Positions 8,450-18,083 of a DNA stretch of 45,457 nucleotides are shown here, piece after piece (position 1 is the first letter of the stretch; each line of letters starts with the position of its first letter). Origin of the DNA: an uncultured Bacilli bacterium (GTDB taxonomy: Bacteria; Bacillota_I; Bacilli_A; RFN20; CAG-631); NCBI GenBank assembly GCA_934201705.1, contig CAKPXF010000022.1:1-45457 (forward strand), read 5' to 3'. The notes under the pieces were generated by a model. The model was given only the letters and a program-made list of their open reading frames with translations, was not told the origin of the DNA and searched no databases. The position numbers and the translations under genes are program-made.

Positions 8450-9082
8450 TTACCCTCTAAAATCTTCTTTGTATGTTAATTTGATGTTATCTCTTTCACC
8501 ATCAATTACATAAACAGTTTCATTTAATACTTCTTCAATTAATGAAGCGTCATCAAAATAGGTGTTCGATGCCATTTCATGTGCTTTTTTAATTAAAGAT
8601 GTTTTAAAAGCTTGTGGTGTTTGCACAATTTTTATTTCATCTCTATTTAAGGTTTTCACAACCTTATTTTCTTTTATAACCTTAATCGTATCAGTAATAT
8701 TAATTACTGGAATTATAGCATTATTATTTTCTAATTCCTTGACTAATCTACTAATCAAATCTTTGCTTACAAAAGGACGAGCACCATCATGAATTAAAAC
8801 ATATTCACTTTTTACTTCATTTAAAGCATTTTTTACCGACTCTTGTCGAGTAAGCCCACCTTTAACGTAAACAATCTTATTATTATAAAATAGTTGCTTT
8901 AATTTTACTATTTCATCATTTGAATATGTAATAATTATTTTTTCACAATTTTCATCATTAATAAAATTCTTACAAGCTAAATTAATTACAGGAATATTAT
9001 CTATTTTATAAAAAATCTTATTGTATCCAATATTTGCTCTTCTTGAGCTACCTGAAGCTAAAACAATTGCTGTATATTTCAT
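8450..9082 (-). CDS. ispD: IspD, 2-C-methyl-D-erythritol 4-phosphate cytidylyltransferase
   Basis: 210 residues, slightly shorter than the usual 225-235. It transfers CMP from CTP to MEP in isoprenoid synthesis by the non-mevalonate route. Seen motifs: the nucleotide-binding start VLASGSSRRANIGYNKIF (compare GxGxR...nKqf), SVKNALNEVKSEYVLIHDGARPF, VQTPQAF, FDDASLIE and GERDNIKLT. The start ATG overlaps the acetyltransferase stop by 4 bases. The glycine-rich loop has an extra residue before the key Lys, but the key Arg and Lys are kept. Its place next to miaB makes sense, since miaB acts on an isoprenoid-derived tRNA base. Confidence 0.92.
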   Translation of the reverse strand: MKYTAIVLASGSSRRANIGYNKIFYKIDNIPVINLACKNFINDENCEKIIITYSNDEIVKLKQLFYNNKIVYVKGGLTRQESVKNALNEVKSEYVLIHDGARPFVSKDLISRLVKELENNNAIIPVINITDTIKVIKENKVVKTLNRDEIKIVQTPQAFKTSLIKKAHEMASNTYFDDASLIEEVLNETVYVIDGERDNIKLTYKEDFRG

Positions 9083-10023
9083 ATTTCAAGTTCAAATTGT
9101 AAATAATATTTATAAACACTATAATCAAGCTGCTTATAAAAAGAAATATTTTTAGTTGCTAAAACAACAATTTTATTGCATCCACGTTTTATTATATAAT
9201 TTCTAACGCTTTGGTTTAATATTTCTTCATATCCCATATTTTTATAATCTTCATCTATTTTTTCAAATATAATATTACCCAAGGATTTTTTCTTCATAAA
9301 AATGCTTGTTTTAAATAAGCTTTTGTTTTCATTTTCAAAGCGAGCAAAGCCAATTATTTTATTATCCTTAAGTAATAAAACTATACGCCTTCCAGAGCCG
9401 CCATTTTCAAAATAGTTATTAATTAAAAAGGCTTCTCTATTGTAATTATTTTTCACACATAATTTTAATAACTCATCCTTTTCTTCTTCTGTTGCGATTC
9501 CAACACTTACATCCTTGAGTTCATTGCATTCATTTTCATTTTTAACAATATGAATCATATCAACAACGCCCTCTTTTTGAATAAATCCTTTATTCATAAA
9601 GAATATTGGTGCTTCGTTCAATTCATTTGGCACACCAGGGAAAAGGCCATTAATATCGTTACCTACAATTATTTTATTAATTGTGCTATGTTTTTTAATT
9701 TCCGAAATTGCAAGCTTTAATAAATCACTTCCAATTCCCATATTTCTCATTTCCCTTTTAACAAAAATCAAAGAAATATTAGCTATGTTTTTTTCATTAA
9801 TAAGTCCTGAATCCTTAAGCCATGTTTTAATAAAGATAAAACCAACTGGCTCATTATCATATAAAGCTACAAATGATGCTTCTTCATTTAAATTACTATC
9901 GCTAAGAATTAAATGTTTATAAGAGTTTTTAATTATTGGAAATGTTTTTCTATACTCGCTATTCCAAAGACTAATTAAATTATTTAAATGCTTATACTTA
10001 TTTATTGTTATGTATTGTAGCAT
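9079..10023 (-). CDS. GNAT-family N-acetyltransferase, likely tandem domains
   Basis: 314 residues. The first half (about 1-160) is a clear GNAT fold: strand ASFVALYDNEPVGFIFIK, then the acetyl-CoA loop region VKREMRNMGIGSDLLKLAI and GFIQKEGV near its end. The second half (about 170-314) looks like a degenerate second GNAT domain, with IVLLLKDNKIIGFARFENE and a final FYKQLDYSVYKYYLQFELE. The substrate is unknown; the first-domain arrangement resembles acetyltransferases found near sugar-metabolism genes. It lies 4 bases after lysS and overlaps ispD by 4 bases. No good ribosome site is seen before the ATG, consistent with coupling to lysS. Confidence 0.8.
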   Translation of the reverse strand: MLQYITINKYKHLNNLISLWNSEYRKTFPIIKNSYKHLILSDSNLNEEASFVALYDNEPVGFIFIKTWLKDSGLINEKNIANISLIFVKREMRNMGIGSDLLKLAISEIKKHSTINKIIVGNDINGLFPGVPNELNEAPIFFMNKGFIQKEGVVDMIHIVKNENECNELKDVSVGIATEEEKDELLKLCVKNNYNREAFLINNYFENGGSGRRIVLLLKDNKIIGFARFENENKSLFKTSIFMKKKSLGNIIFEKIDEDYKNMGYEEILNQSVRNYIIKRGCNKIVVLATKNISFYKQLDYSVYKYYLQFELEI

Positions 10024-10027
10024 GTTA

Positions 10028-11536
10028 TTAATCTTTCATTAACGGGAACAAAATAACATCTCTAATTGATTGTGAATTAGTAAAGAACATGACAATTCTA
10101 TCAATTCCCATTCCAATTCCTCCAGCTGGTGGCATACCATATTCTAACGCTTCTAAAAAGTCATTATCAATATCTCCAGCTTCGTCATTTCCTAAACTCT
10201 TTTCCTTTAATTGCTCAACAAATCTATTTCTTTGATCAATTGGATCATTTAATTCACTATAGGCATTAGCAAATTCACATCCTGCAATATATAATTCAAA
10301 ACGATCTGCATAACGAGGATCATCATCACATACTTTTGTAAGTGGTGAGATTTCAACTGGATGACGAATTAAAAATGTTGGTTGAATTAATGTATCCTCA
10401 CAATATTCTTCGAAAAATAAATTTAAAATATGTCCAACACCTGTAAAATGATTTGGTACAAATAAGCCCTTATCAGTTGCTAGCTTTTTAGCCTCTTCAA
10501 AGGATGTTATTTTATTAAAGTCAACACCTGTAATATCCTTTACTAAGTCAACCATTGAAACAACCTTAAATGGTTTAGCAATATTGATAACTTGTCCATT
10601 CCATTCAAATTCTTCCTTGCCATTAAAAACATTTTTAGCAATACGTTTAAAGCAAGTTTCAGATAATTCCATCATTGAACGTAAATCACCGTAAGCTTGA
10701 TATAATTCAACAGTTGTAAATTCAGGTGAATGCTTTGTATCCATTCCTTCATTTCTAAAGATACGGCCTATTTCATATACTCTTTCAAGGCCTCCAACTA
10801 ATAATCTTTTTAAAGATAATTCAGTAGCTATTCTTAAATAAAAATCTCTATCTAAAGCATTGTGATGTGTAATAAAAGGACGAGCTGCAGCTCCTGTTAC
10901 CATACTTGTTAAACATGGCGTTTCAACCTCAATAAAGCCAAGTGAATCAAAGTATGCTTGCATTTCTCTAACAATCTTACTACGATAAATAGCTGTTAAT
11001 CTTGATTGTTCATTAACAATTAAATCAACATATCTTCTTCTATATCTTTCTTCAACATCTGTTAGTCCATGAAATTTTTCAGGTAATGGTCTTAAAGATT
11101 TTACAAGATGAGTATATTCAGTAACCTTTAAAGTTAACTCACCTGTATTAGTTTTCATAATTTCACCAGTTACACCAATAATATCACCAATATCAGATAG
11201 CTTAAAAATACTATAAGCCTCCTCACCTATAACATCCTTTCTAATGTAAATTTGCATATTCCCATCACGGTCTTGTAAATTACAAAAGGCAATTTTACCC
11301 ATATCACGTTTTGTAATTATTCTTCCGGCAACAGTAGCGAATGTTACATGTTCTTCTAATTCTTCTTTAGTTTTATCTGAATAATTCTTTTTAATATCAC
11401 AAATCTTATCCTTTACCTCAAAGCGTTTGCCAAAAGGTTCAACACCTTTTTCTTTTAGCTTATCGATTTTTTCCATTCTAATTTTTGTTTGTTCTTGTAA
11501 AGACAAAACAGGTTGATTATTGTTTTTATTTTCCAT
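10028..11536 (-). CDS. lysS: Lysyl-tRNA synthetase, class II
   Basis: 502 residues, normal length. An N-terminal OB-fold anticodon-binding domain (about 70-165, TVAGRIITKRDMGKIAF) is followed by the class II catalytic core with the motif 2 region RIFRNEGMDTKHSPEFTTVE and motif 3 GIGMGIDRIVMF. The characteristic PPAGGIGMG segment is present near the C-terminus. It is first in a five-gene operon (lysS, GNAT, ispD, miaB, ylbF-like). The ribosome site GAGGT precedes ATG 11536, with an extended -10 promoter at 11562-11570. No T-box leader is visible; the promoter is only about 25 bases upstream of the start. Confidence 0.96.
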   Translation of the reverse strand: MENKNNNQPVLSLQEQTKIRMEKIDKLKEKGVEPFGKRFEVKDKICDIKKNYSDKTKEELEEHVTFATVAGRIITKRDMGKIAFCNLQDRDGNMQIYIRKDVIGEEAYSIFKLSDIGDIIGVTGEIMKTNTGELTLKVTEYTHLVKSLRPLPEKFHGLTDVEERYRRRYVDLIVNEQSRLTAIYRSKIVREMQAYFDSLGFIEVETPCLTSMVTGAAARPFITHHNALDRDFYLRIATELSLKRLLVGGLERVYEIGRIFRNEGMDTKHSPEFTTVELYQAYGDLRSMMELSETCFKRIAKNVFNGKEEFEWNGQVINIAKPFKVVSMVDLVKDITGVDFNKITSFEEAKKLATDKGLFVPNHFTGVGHILNLFFEEYCEDTLIQPTFLIRHPVEISPLTKVCDDDPRYADRFELYIAGCEFANAYSELNDPIDQRNRFVEQLKEKSLGNDEAGDIDNDFLEALEYGMPPAGGIGMGIDRIVMFFTNSQSIRDVILFPLMKD

Positions 11537-11561
11537 AATTTCAATACCTCATTTCGCGTAA

Positions 11562-11570
11562 ATTATAACA
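11562..11570 (-). promoter_or_regulatory. Extended -10 promoter of lysS operon
   Basis: TGTTATAAT on the minus strand is a perfect extended -10 (TGn-TATAAT). No clear TTGACA-like -35 lies 17 bases upstream, only a T-rich stretch. It is about 25 bases before the lysS start and just after the terminator of the ABC transport operon. Confidence 0.65.
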
Positions 11571-11610
11571 TAATTTAAGTAAAAAAAATATACATAAGTC
11601 TAAATTAAGC

Positions 11611-11644
11611 AAACAAAAAGCACCTATTATTTATTATAGATGCT
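11611..11644 (-). terminator. Terminator of the glycan ABC/DUF5696 operon
   Basis: On the minus strand AGCATCTAT and ATAGGTGCT pair (one G-T wobble) over an 8-base loop, followed by TTTTTG. It starts 14 bases past the stop of the last permease gene. Confidence 0.85.
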
Positions 11645-11657
11645 TAATGTGTTATTT

Positions 11658-12764
11658 TTATACACCAGTTACACCAGTATTTTCAATACCTTCAACGAAC
11701 TTCTTTTGTGTGAATGCATATAAAATTAATAATGGAGCTATTGAAATAACTATTGCTGCAGATTGTAGGCCAACTGAGTTACTAACATTTTCTGAAACAT
11801 GTGATTCACTACTACCTTGGCTCATTTTATCGTTAAACAAACTTAATATTTCAGGTAAGGTTCTAAACTTCATATCATTTCCTGACAACGCTGCTGTTAA
11901 TTGACCATAAACATATGAGTCATTCCAGTTCCAAATAAACGAGAACAAGAAGACAACAAGTATTGTTGGTAAAGACATTTTAATAATGATATGAAGGAAT
12001 ATTTGGAAGAAATTAGCTCCATCAATTTGAGCTGCTTCATCAAGCGAAATTGGGATCATCTTAAAGAAGCTAAAAGCAATAAATATCAATATTGATGAAT
12101 TAATTCCTTGGCCGAACAAAGTAATTAATAGCATTGGTGTTGTCTTAATAATACCAAATATAGCATTAATTTTATGAGTTAAAGGTTCATTAGAATTTAA
12201 GCCGAACAAAATAGCTGGACTGGCTGTTTTATTAATTAATGGCCTTAGCATCATACTTCTTGGTAATGCAAGTAATTGTGCTGGTAAAATAAAGGCTAAT
12301 ATCAAACCAATAAACCATAATTTTTTACCTTTAAATTCAAAACGAGCAAAAGCATATCCAGCAAGACAGGCAGTTATTGTTTGTAAAGTGGCTGTTAAAA
12401 ATGAATATAAAGCTGAATTGAACAATGTGGAAACAATAACATTTGAATAAAGGTGATTAACATAATAAATTTCTAGTGTTTTTATCGCATATTTATAATT
12501 TGAAAGTGTCAAACTTCTTGGTACCCAAACAACGTCAGGATTTTGTAAATCACTATTAGTTTTTAGTGAATCGATTATAACCTTTAATAATGGGTATAAG
12601 AAAATATATGAGAAAGTTATTAAAACAGCATATATTACTATTTTTAATAAAACACTTTTGAAAATTTTTGAAAATTTATCATAATGCCTTAAGGTATTTG
12701 GTGAATGAATAAATTTTTTTACTGATGCAAAGTAATCTTTTAACTTATAAGCTAAACGTTCCAT
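11658..12764 (-). CDS. MalG-like carbohydrate ABC permease (second pair)
   Basis: 368 residues, about 80 more than a typical MalG. A basic N-terminal cytoplasmic stretch (about 1-40) leads into the first membrane segment (VIYAVLITFSYIFLYPLLKV). The remaining membrane segments follow, and the ATPase-docking EAA loop reads DEAAQIDGANFFQIFLHII. An extra loop about 185-215 and a Ser-rich extracytoplasmic loop around 300-330 add length. It starts 3 bases after the coiled-coil permease stop with GGAGGG upstream, so the two form a heterodimer-like MalF/MalG pair. It is the last gene of the operon. The ATPase must come from elsewhere in the genome. Confidence 0.9.
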   Translation of the reverse strand: MERLAYKLKDYFASVKKFIHSPNTLRHYDKFSKIFKSVLLKIVIYAVLITFSYIFLYPLLKVIIDSLKTNSDLQNPDVVWVPRSLTLSNYKYAIKTLEIYYVNHLYSNVIVSTLFNSALYSFLTATLQTITACLAGYAFARFEFKGKKLWFIGLILAFILPAQLLALPRSMMLRPLINKTASPAILFGLNSNEPLTHKINAIFGIIKTTPMLLITLFGQGINSSILIFIAFSFFKMIPISLDEAAQIDGANFFQIFLHIIIKMSLPTILVVFLFSFIWNWNDSYVYGQLTAALSGNDMKFRTLPEILSLFNDKMSQGSSESHVSENVSNSVGLQSAAIVISIAPLLILYAFTQKKFVEGIENTGVTGV

Positions 12765-12767
12765 TTA

Positions 12768-15536
12768 TTATCCCTCCATTTCCTTTTTCTTTTTCTTTTC
12801 TTTTATTGAATTTGTAAGTCTAATTATAGGTGAAAACACCTTTCTTAACAATTCGCTAATTTCATTAACATGTAATGTTTCAATTGTCTTAGCTTTTCTT
12901 GCTTGCTTTCTTCTTTTTTCCTTTTCCATTTCTTCATAGTTTTTACTCTTAGAAACGAATTCCTTTTCTCTAAATAATAAGAATGCTACTAAAACAAATA
13001 CTAAGATAATAATTGTTTGGCACCATGCTCCTAAGGCTGCTAAGCCTAAGTTCTTCGTAGTGCTTGAATTTATAATGCCAGTTATCCAGCCATTAATTGG
13101 ATTTATAGAACTAATATCAATTGTTGATACCTGCATGATTGTAAACAAGCATACAATTAGCATAATTGATTTAATTAATGGGAAGGTAATTGTCCATAGC
13201 ATTTGCCATTTATTAGCACCATCAATTTCAGCAGCTTCATATAATTGCTTATTAATTTTTTGAAGTGCTGAAATAAACAAAACAATTGGTACACCAGTCA
13301 TCCATAAGATAATTACAAAGTTTTCAAAAACATTTTTAGCATATGTATAAGCCTTTGTTGAAAATGATTGTAATATTTTTGCAATCGATGTTCCTTCTAA
13401 AGTAAGCTTAATTGACGAACCATCGCCACTTGCAAAAAACATATTAATAAGTGGACCGGAAATAATTACTACAGGTAAGAAATAAATTATTCTAAATAGT
13501 GTTCTTCCTTTAATCTTTGAGTTAAGTAGCATTGCTAAAACGAAAGCAATAAACACTACAATAGGAACATAAAATAATAAGTTTCTAAAGAATTGTGGTA
13601 GGTAGGTTGTAAATGTAACCTGCCTTAAAAACAATTCATTGAAGTTATCCATTCCTGTATAATTTGGAAATGTTAAACCAGTTTTAAAATTAAAGTCTAT
13701 TATTTTACCATAACCATTTTTAGTAACATCATATGTGATATTTGATGTTACCATCATTGCACTATAAATAATTGGATATAAGGTAAATATTACAAAGCCT
13801 ATTGCCCAAATACTTAAGAATAAGTATCCAAGCTTATTTTCTCTTGTTGCAGTTGTTGAATTCTTTTTAAACTTTGATGTTTTAAAGTCCTTATCGTTTT
13901 CTCTATCAAGCTCTCTTTTTTCTCTTTTTTGAGCTTCCTTTAATTTCTTTAATTCTAATTCATGGTTAAATCTAAATGATAAAGGCTTTGGATGAGAAAT
14001 TGCAATTACCTTACCTTGATAATTTGTTTTTTCTTCATTTACTTTTTTCTTATTATTTTTATAAGCTTTTATATATCTTTTTAATTGATCAGCGTTAATT
14101 TCCTTCTTATAAAGTTTTAAAACATCTCTTATTTCAGAGGCTTTATTACCATCAGCAATTTTTAAGGCTTGCTTAGCATGATTTTTTTGCTCTAAATAAG
14201 TTTTCTTCCTTTTGACTTTTTCACTTTTAATACTAGCATAGTCACTTTTTAACTCTTCCTTTAGATTCCTTAAATTATTTTCATGCTCTTCCTTTAAGCA
14301 ATTAATAATTGAATCATCATTTATAGGAGAGTATATGTATTTAACATAGCTATCAAAGCTCTTAAAAGCTAAAATTTGTTCCTTATTTAATGATTTTATA
14401 ATGCCTTTTCTATATTCTTCATTTTCTTTTTCATATATAACTTCCTTTGAAGCGAAATAATCATAGAAAAATGGACATATTGAAAGAATGTAGCCTTTTA
14501 TTAGTTGATAAATTCTATTGAATACCTCATTGCTTGCAAGCTTAAAGCAATCGTCTATTTCTATTAAAAGATTATTTTGTGTTTCATCTTTTCCTTTAAC
14601 ATTAATATTTGTACCAGTTGCTTTTTTAGCATTTTTTTCTTGATATTTTTTATCTAATTCATCTAATAATTGATTAATTATATTATTGTTTTCATTAATT
14701 ATAGCCTCATTATTAGTAATTTCTTTATTAATTTCATCTAATTCATCTAAAACATTTAAGCCTTGCTTTTTTTGCTCATTTAAGGCCTTAATATCAACTC
14801 TTTTATAGACATTTTCTATTTGTAGCTTTTCATTGTTACTATAATAAGCTATTAGCTCATTATTAATATCAATTATTTCTTGTCTAATTTGTAAAGCAAA
14901 ATTATTTTCATAGGCCTCATCAATTACTTTTATAACTAATGGATATAATTCATCTAAGGTATTTTTAGCATTTTCCTTATTTACATTATAGCTATTTATT
15001 GTTTCGTTATAAAATTGTTCAAAAGGAATTTTATTATAATATGGAAGAATTGGATTTTCCTTATAAAGCTCATCTAATAATTTGTTTAATTGAAGTTTAT
15101 AATTAATTTCATCTTCCTTTAATATATTATCCCATTTAGCTTCGAATTTTTCTTCAAGATAGTTAATATCATAAATAGCCGTATTATGTCTATTTATTGA
15201 CATTATCTTCCTTATTTCTTCTTTTGATAAAATTTTTCTATCAAATTTATTAAATGACCAATTTAAACGATGCAATTGTGCTGCGTTTTTTAAAACAACT
15301 GTTTTAGCATCATGCTTACTATTAGTAAATAAAGCTAATACATTTTCGTTTAAATCTTCCTTTCTTTTATTAAAAAGAGTAATTTCGTTTTTAACATTTT
15401 TGAATTTCATTTTATCATTTAATGATTTAACATGAACTGATGTTGAACTTTTTATCTTTCTAATTTCTGCTTCAGAAAGCTTTAAGGCCATGTCATAAGT
15501 TTGTTGCACATGTAAATTCATTTCATTTTTTACCAT
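12768..15536 (-). CDS. MalF-like ABC permease with giant N-terminal coiled-coil domain
   Basis: 922 residues, about three times a normal MalF. Residues 1-565 contain no membrane segment. They are highly charged, Lys/Glu/Asn-rich and helical, with heptad-like stretches (about 255-305 LDELDEINKEI, 415-460, 525-548). Membrane segments start at about residue 570 (YLFLSIWAIGFVIFTLYPII); the EAA loop is YEAAEIDGANKWQMLWTITF; a basic 60-residue tail follows the last membrane segment. By the positive-inside rule both the N-terminal half and the tail lie in the cytoplasm, where they could touch the ATPase or cytoplasmic partners. The ribosome site AGGAGGT precedes ATG 15536. The single open frame and even coding character argue against an assembly fusion. 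Confidence 0.88.
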   Translation of the reverse strand: MVKNEMNLHVQQTYDMALKLSEAEIRKIKSSTSVHVKSLNDKMKFKNVKNEITLFNKRKEDLNENVLALFTNSKHDAKTVVLKNAAQLHRLNWSFNKFDRKILSKEEIRKIMSINRHNTAIYDINYLEEKFEAKWDNILKEDEINYKLQLNKLLDELYKENPILPYYNKIPFEQFYNETINSYNVNKENAKNTLDELYPLVIKVIDEAYENNFALQIRQEIIDINNELIAYYSNNEKLQIENVYKRVDIKALNEQKKQGLNVLDELDEINKEITNNEAIINENNNIINQLLDELDKKYQEKNAKKATGTNINVKGKDETQNNLLIEIDDCFKLASNEVFNRIYQLIKGYILSICPFFYDYFASKEVIYEKENEEYRKGIIKSLNKEQILAFKSFDSYVKYIYSPINDDSIINCLKEEHENNLRNLKEELKSDYASIKSEKVKRKKTYLEQKNHAKQALKIADGNKASEIRDVLKLYKKEINADQLKRYIKAYKNNKKKVNEEKTNYQGKVIAISHPKPLSFRFNHELELKKLKEAQKREKRELDRENDKDFKTSKFKKNSTTATRENKLGYLFLSIWAIGFVIFTLYPIIYSAMMVTSNITYDVTKNGYGKIIDFNFKTGLTFPNYTGMDNFNELFLRQVTFTTYLPQFFRNLLFYVPIVVFIAFVLAMLLNSKIKGRTLFRIIYFLPVVIISGPLINMFFASGDGSSIKLTLEGTSIAKILQSFSTKAYTYAKNVFENFVIILWMTGVPIVLFISALQKINKQLYEAAEIDGANKWQMLWTITFPLIKSIMLIVCLFTIMQVSTIDISSINPINGWITGIINSSTTKNLGLAALGAWCQTIIILVFVLVAFLLFREKEFVSKSKNYEEMEKEKRRKQARKAKTIETLHVNEISELLRKVFSPIIRLTNSIKEKKKKKEMEG

Positions 15537-15548
15537 ACAATTAACCTC

Positions 15549-18083
15549 CTATTTTAATTCCATAGCACTTAAAGCATTTATAGTATACGTTTTATTATTA
15601 TAAGCATATTCAACAGGATGATCAAAATAATTTATAGCAATTGTTGTTTTATCATTACCAATATTTCCATCATTATATGATGCATAAGTGTTTACATATA
15701 AACCTAACGAATTATCATCAAATTCAACAACCTTTCTATTTATGATTGTTTTTCCTTTTACTAAATTCAAAATTGGTAATACCTTATTGCTTATATCGAC
15801 GATTTTTTCTTTATATTGTGAATAAGATGTTGAGAACCAGTCACGAGAATTAGTGTACATAACATCTGTATTTTCGTTAGCTGTAATTATAAATGATGGA
15901 TTCAAGTTGTAATCAATCATCTTTAATTGCGCTATTTCATCATAAAATGAGAAGTTTGAATATTCAGCGTACATATTGACAAGTCCGCTTAAAACAATTT
16001 CCATAAATGGAACAGAGTCTGTTTCACATTGATATTGTGAATTATATACCGACATATTTGTAAACTTATCATAGTTCTTCCATAAATAGAAATTTGGAGT
16101 ATCACCTGATAAACTTACTTTACTTGCAGCTTCTTTCGTTGATTGATACAAAGAATTAGCAGCTTGTGCATATGTTAGATTTTTTCCATAATCTGGTACT
16201 AAAAGAGTAGTGATTCCACCAGTTGTAATACCAACATTATCACCAAGCTTTTTTAGTTCATTTGCTTGTTTATTTAGCCATACTCCTGCATTATCTGCAT
16301 TGGTATATTCCCACCAAGTAATAGGTTTATTTTTATCGGCTAAAATATAGACACCATAATCTCTTGATAAAGCTTTTACACAATAAGCATTGAAGTTTGA
16401 CATTTGAGCTTCATTAATCATTCCATATTGTTGATAAAACTCTATGTCGTAGCCATACTCCTTAGCTTCGCTAATTAATTTTTTAAGTTCATTTTGTCCA
16501 CCTGCATTTTTATTATATTTTGTTGTCCATGGTTTGGCCTTTGAAACGCCACCATTCTGCCAGCCATATAATGTAGACGTAATATCATTAATCCCTAAAT
16601 TATGTAATTCACTTAAAATATCACGTGTTTGTGAAAAGCTTGTAATATTAACATCACTATAACCAAAAATACCTTCTTTAACGTCACTAATCAAAAAGTC
16701 AACCTTTGGTCCTGTTAATAATTCAACATCTTCCTTGATTAAATGATTCTTAGTAATATAATCTCTATATTTTAAAGCCATTCCTACATAATTTGCAGGT
16801 AACGTATTGTCGCTACCATCGCCATGTAAGAAATTATAGCTAATTCCTATATCAAAATGATATACTTCATCAGCATTTAACATTTGTGTGCTTACTTTTC
16901 CAGAAAATCTTATTACATAAGTCCTATTTCTTTCAAAACGAGGCTGAATAGATGTGTATTCATAGGTATGTGATCTTCCTTTAAATACTAAGCCAAAATA
17001 TTCACTACCTCTTGTAACATAAGCGACAAAGGCATCTTGATTATTACCATATGCTACACCCCAAACAGGCATTGAAATTTGCTTTGCTTTTACATAATCA
17101 GGTTCATTGATTGTAGTTCCTTGATCAAATTCTTTCTTTTCATAATAATCTCTATATGGATCGCCATAAATGTCATAATAATATTTCATTGTATCGTAAT
17201 ACTTTATATTATCAAATCTTATTAAAGCACCACTTCCATCTGGAACAAAAATATAACCATTTAAATTAGTTTTAGGATTATCAGTAATTGTTGATAAATC
17301 AGAAAAATCACATGAACCATAGCCATCTTCATCAGGATTTTTAATACGACATTGAATCATTTTCCCACCAGATTGACCAAGACATGGTAAAGGAAAAATT
17401 GCTTCAACTAAATCCTTGCTTTGACCATAAACGTCATCATCATACATATTTAAATCAAAACCAGATTCAGTAAATGTTAATCTAATATTAAACTTGAATT
17501 CACTTACAATAACTCCGCTTGATTTAGTTACTGATTCAAGTTTAACCATCCATTCATTACTATACTTACTATGTCCAAATAAGGCTGATGATGTAAATAC
17601 CTTGTTTGTTTTGCTTTCAACGCTTGTTTTACTTTGAGTAAAATAAGTGTAATAAAGTAATGTGTTAATTTCGGCATAATGCTGAGCTGTAGCCTTACCA
17701 TTACCCATTGGTCCAACATCTATAACAGCATCATAATATTCCTTTGAATATTTTTGAATATTTGAATATTTACTTAAAGCCTCAGCCTCAGTATCATTAT
17801 CTGCACCAGTTGACCATAAAAAGCCTGTTTTCTTATTTAAAAATTTGAAAATATTACGACTACTTGAATAATAGTATTCAAAGTTTCTATTTTCATAAAT
17901 TTTAACATATCCTTCGTTGCTGCTAATAGCAACATTATATTCTGAAGGAGAATATGACTCATTACGATTAGTTTGTTCTAAAGCACTAGTTGTTTTGTTT
18001 GTTTCATAGGAAATAGAAATACATGCTACAGCACACAATATAACGCCTAATGTTATAAATAATTTTTTAATACCACCCTGCAC
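15549..18083 (-). CDS. DUF5696-like membrane-anchored surface protein, possible glycosidase fold
   Basis: 844 residues. A GTG start at 18083 is supported by GAGGTG 8 bases upstream; it overlaps the stop of the preceding gene. Residues 7-25 are one hydrophobic segment (signal or anchor), so the bulk is outside the cell. The first half (about 60-450) is beta-rich, with Trp/Tyr-rich strands (KKTGFLWSTGADND, GYIFVPDGSGALIRF). The second half (about 460-780) alternates helices and strands like a TIM barrel (INDITSTLYGWQNGGV, WWEYTNADNAGVWLNKQ, YSNFSFYDEIAQLKMIDYN). This matches my memory of DUF5696 proteins, which accompany sugar ABC transporters. Glycan cleavage or binding outside the membrane is likely but unproven. 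Acidic residues in the barrel are candidates for catalysis. Confidence 0.8.
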   Translation of the reverse strand: MQGGIKKLFITLGVILCAVACISISYETNKTTSALEQTNRNESYSPSEYNVAISSNEGYVKIYENRNFEYYYSSSRNIFKFLNKKTGFLWSTGADNDTEAEALSKYSNIQKYSKEYYDAVIDVGPMGNGKATAQHYAEINTLLYYTYFTQSKTSVESKTNKVFTSSALFGHSKYSNEWMVKLESVTKSSGVIVSEFKFNIRLTFTESGFDLNMYDDDVYGQSKDLVEAIFPLPCLGQSGGKMIQCRIKNPDEDGYGSCDFSDLSTITDNPKTNLNGYIFVPDGSGALIRFDNIKYYDTMKYYYDIYGDPYRDYYEKKEFDQGTTINEPDYVKAKQISMPVWGVAYGNNQDAFVAYVTRGSEYFGLVFKGRSHTYEYTSIQPRFERNRTYVIRFSGKVSTQMLNADEVYHFDIGISYNFLHGDGSDNTLPANYVGMALKYRDYITKNHLIKEDVELLTGPKVDFLISDVKEGIFGYSDVNITSFSQTRDILSELHNLGINDITSTLYGWQNGGVSKAKPWTTKYNKNAGGQNELKKLISEAKEYGYDIEFYQQYGMINEAQMSNFNAYCVKALSRDYGVYILADKNKPITWWEYTNADNAGVWLNKQANELKKLGDNVGITTGGITTLLVPDYGKNLTYAQAANSLYQSTKEAASKVSLSGDTPNFYLWKNYDKFTNMSVYNSQYQCETDSVPFMEIVLSGLVNMYAEYSNFSFYDEIAQLKMIDYNLNPSFIITANENTDVMYTNSRDWFSTSYSQYKEKIVDISNKVLPILNLVKGKTIINRKVVEFDDNSLGLYVNTYASYNDGNIGNDKTTIAINYFDHPVEYAYNNKTYTINALSAMELK

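Noticed and set aside
10028..11608. T-box riboswitch before lysS or serS
   Set aside because: The lysS promoter is about 25 bases from the start and serS lies one base after gyrA; there is no room for a T-box.
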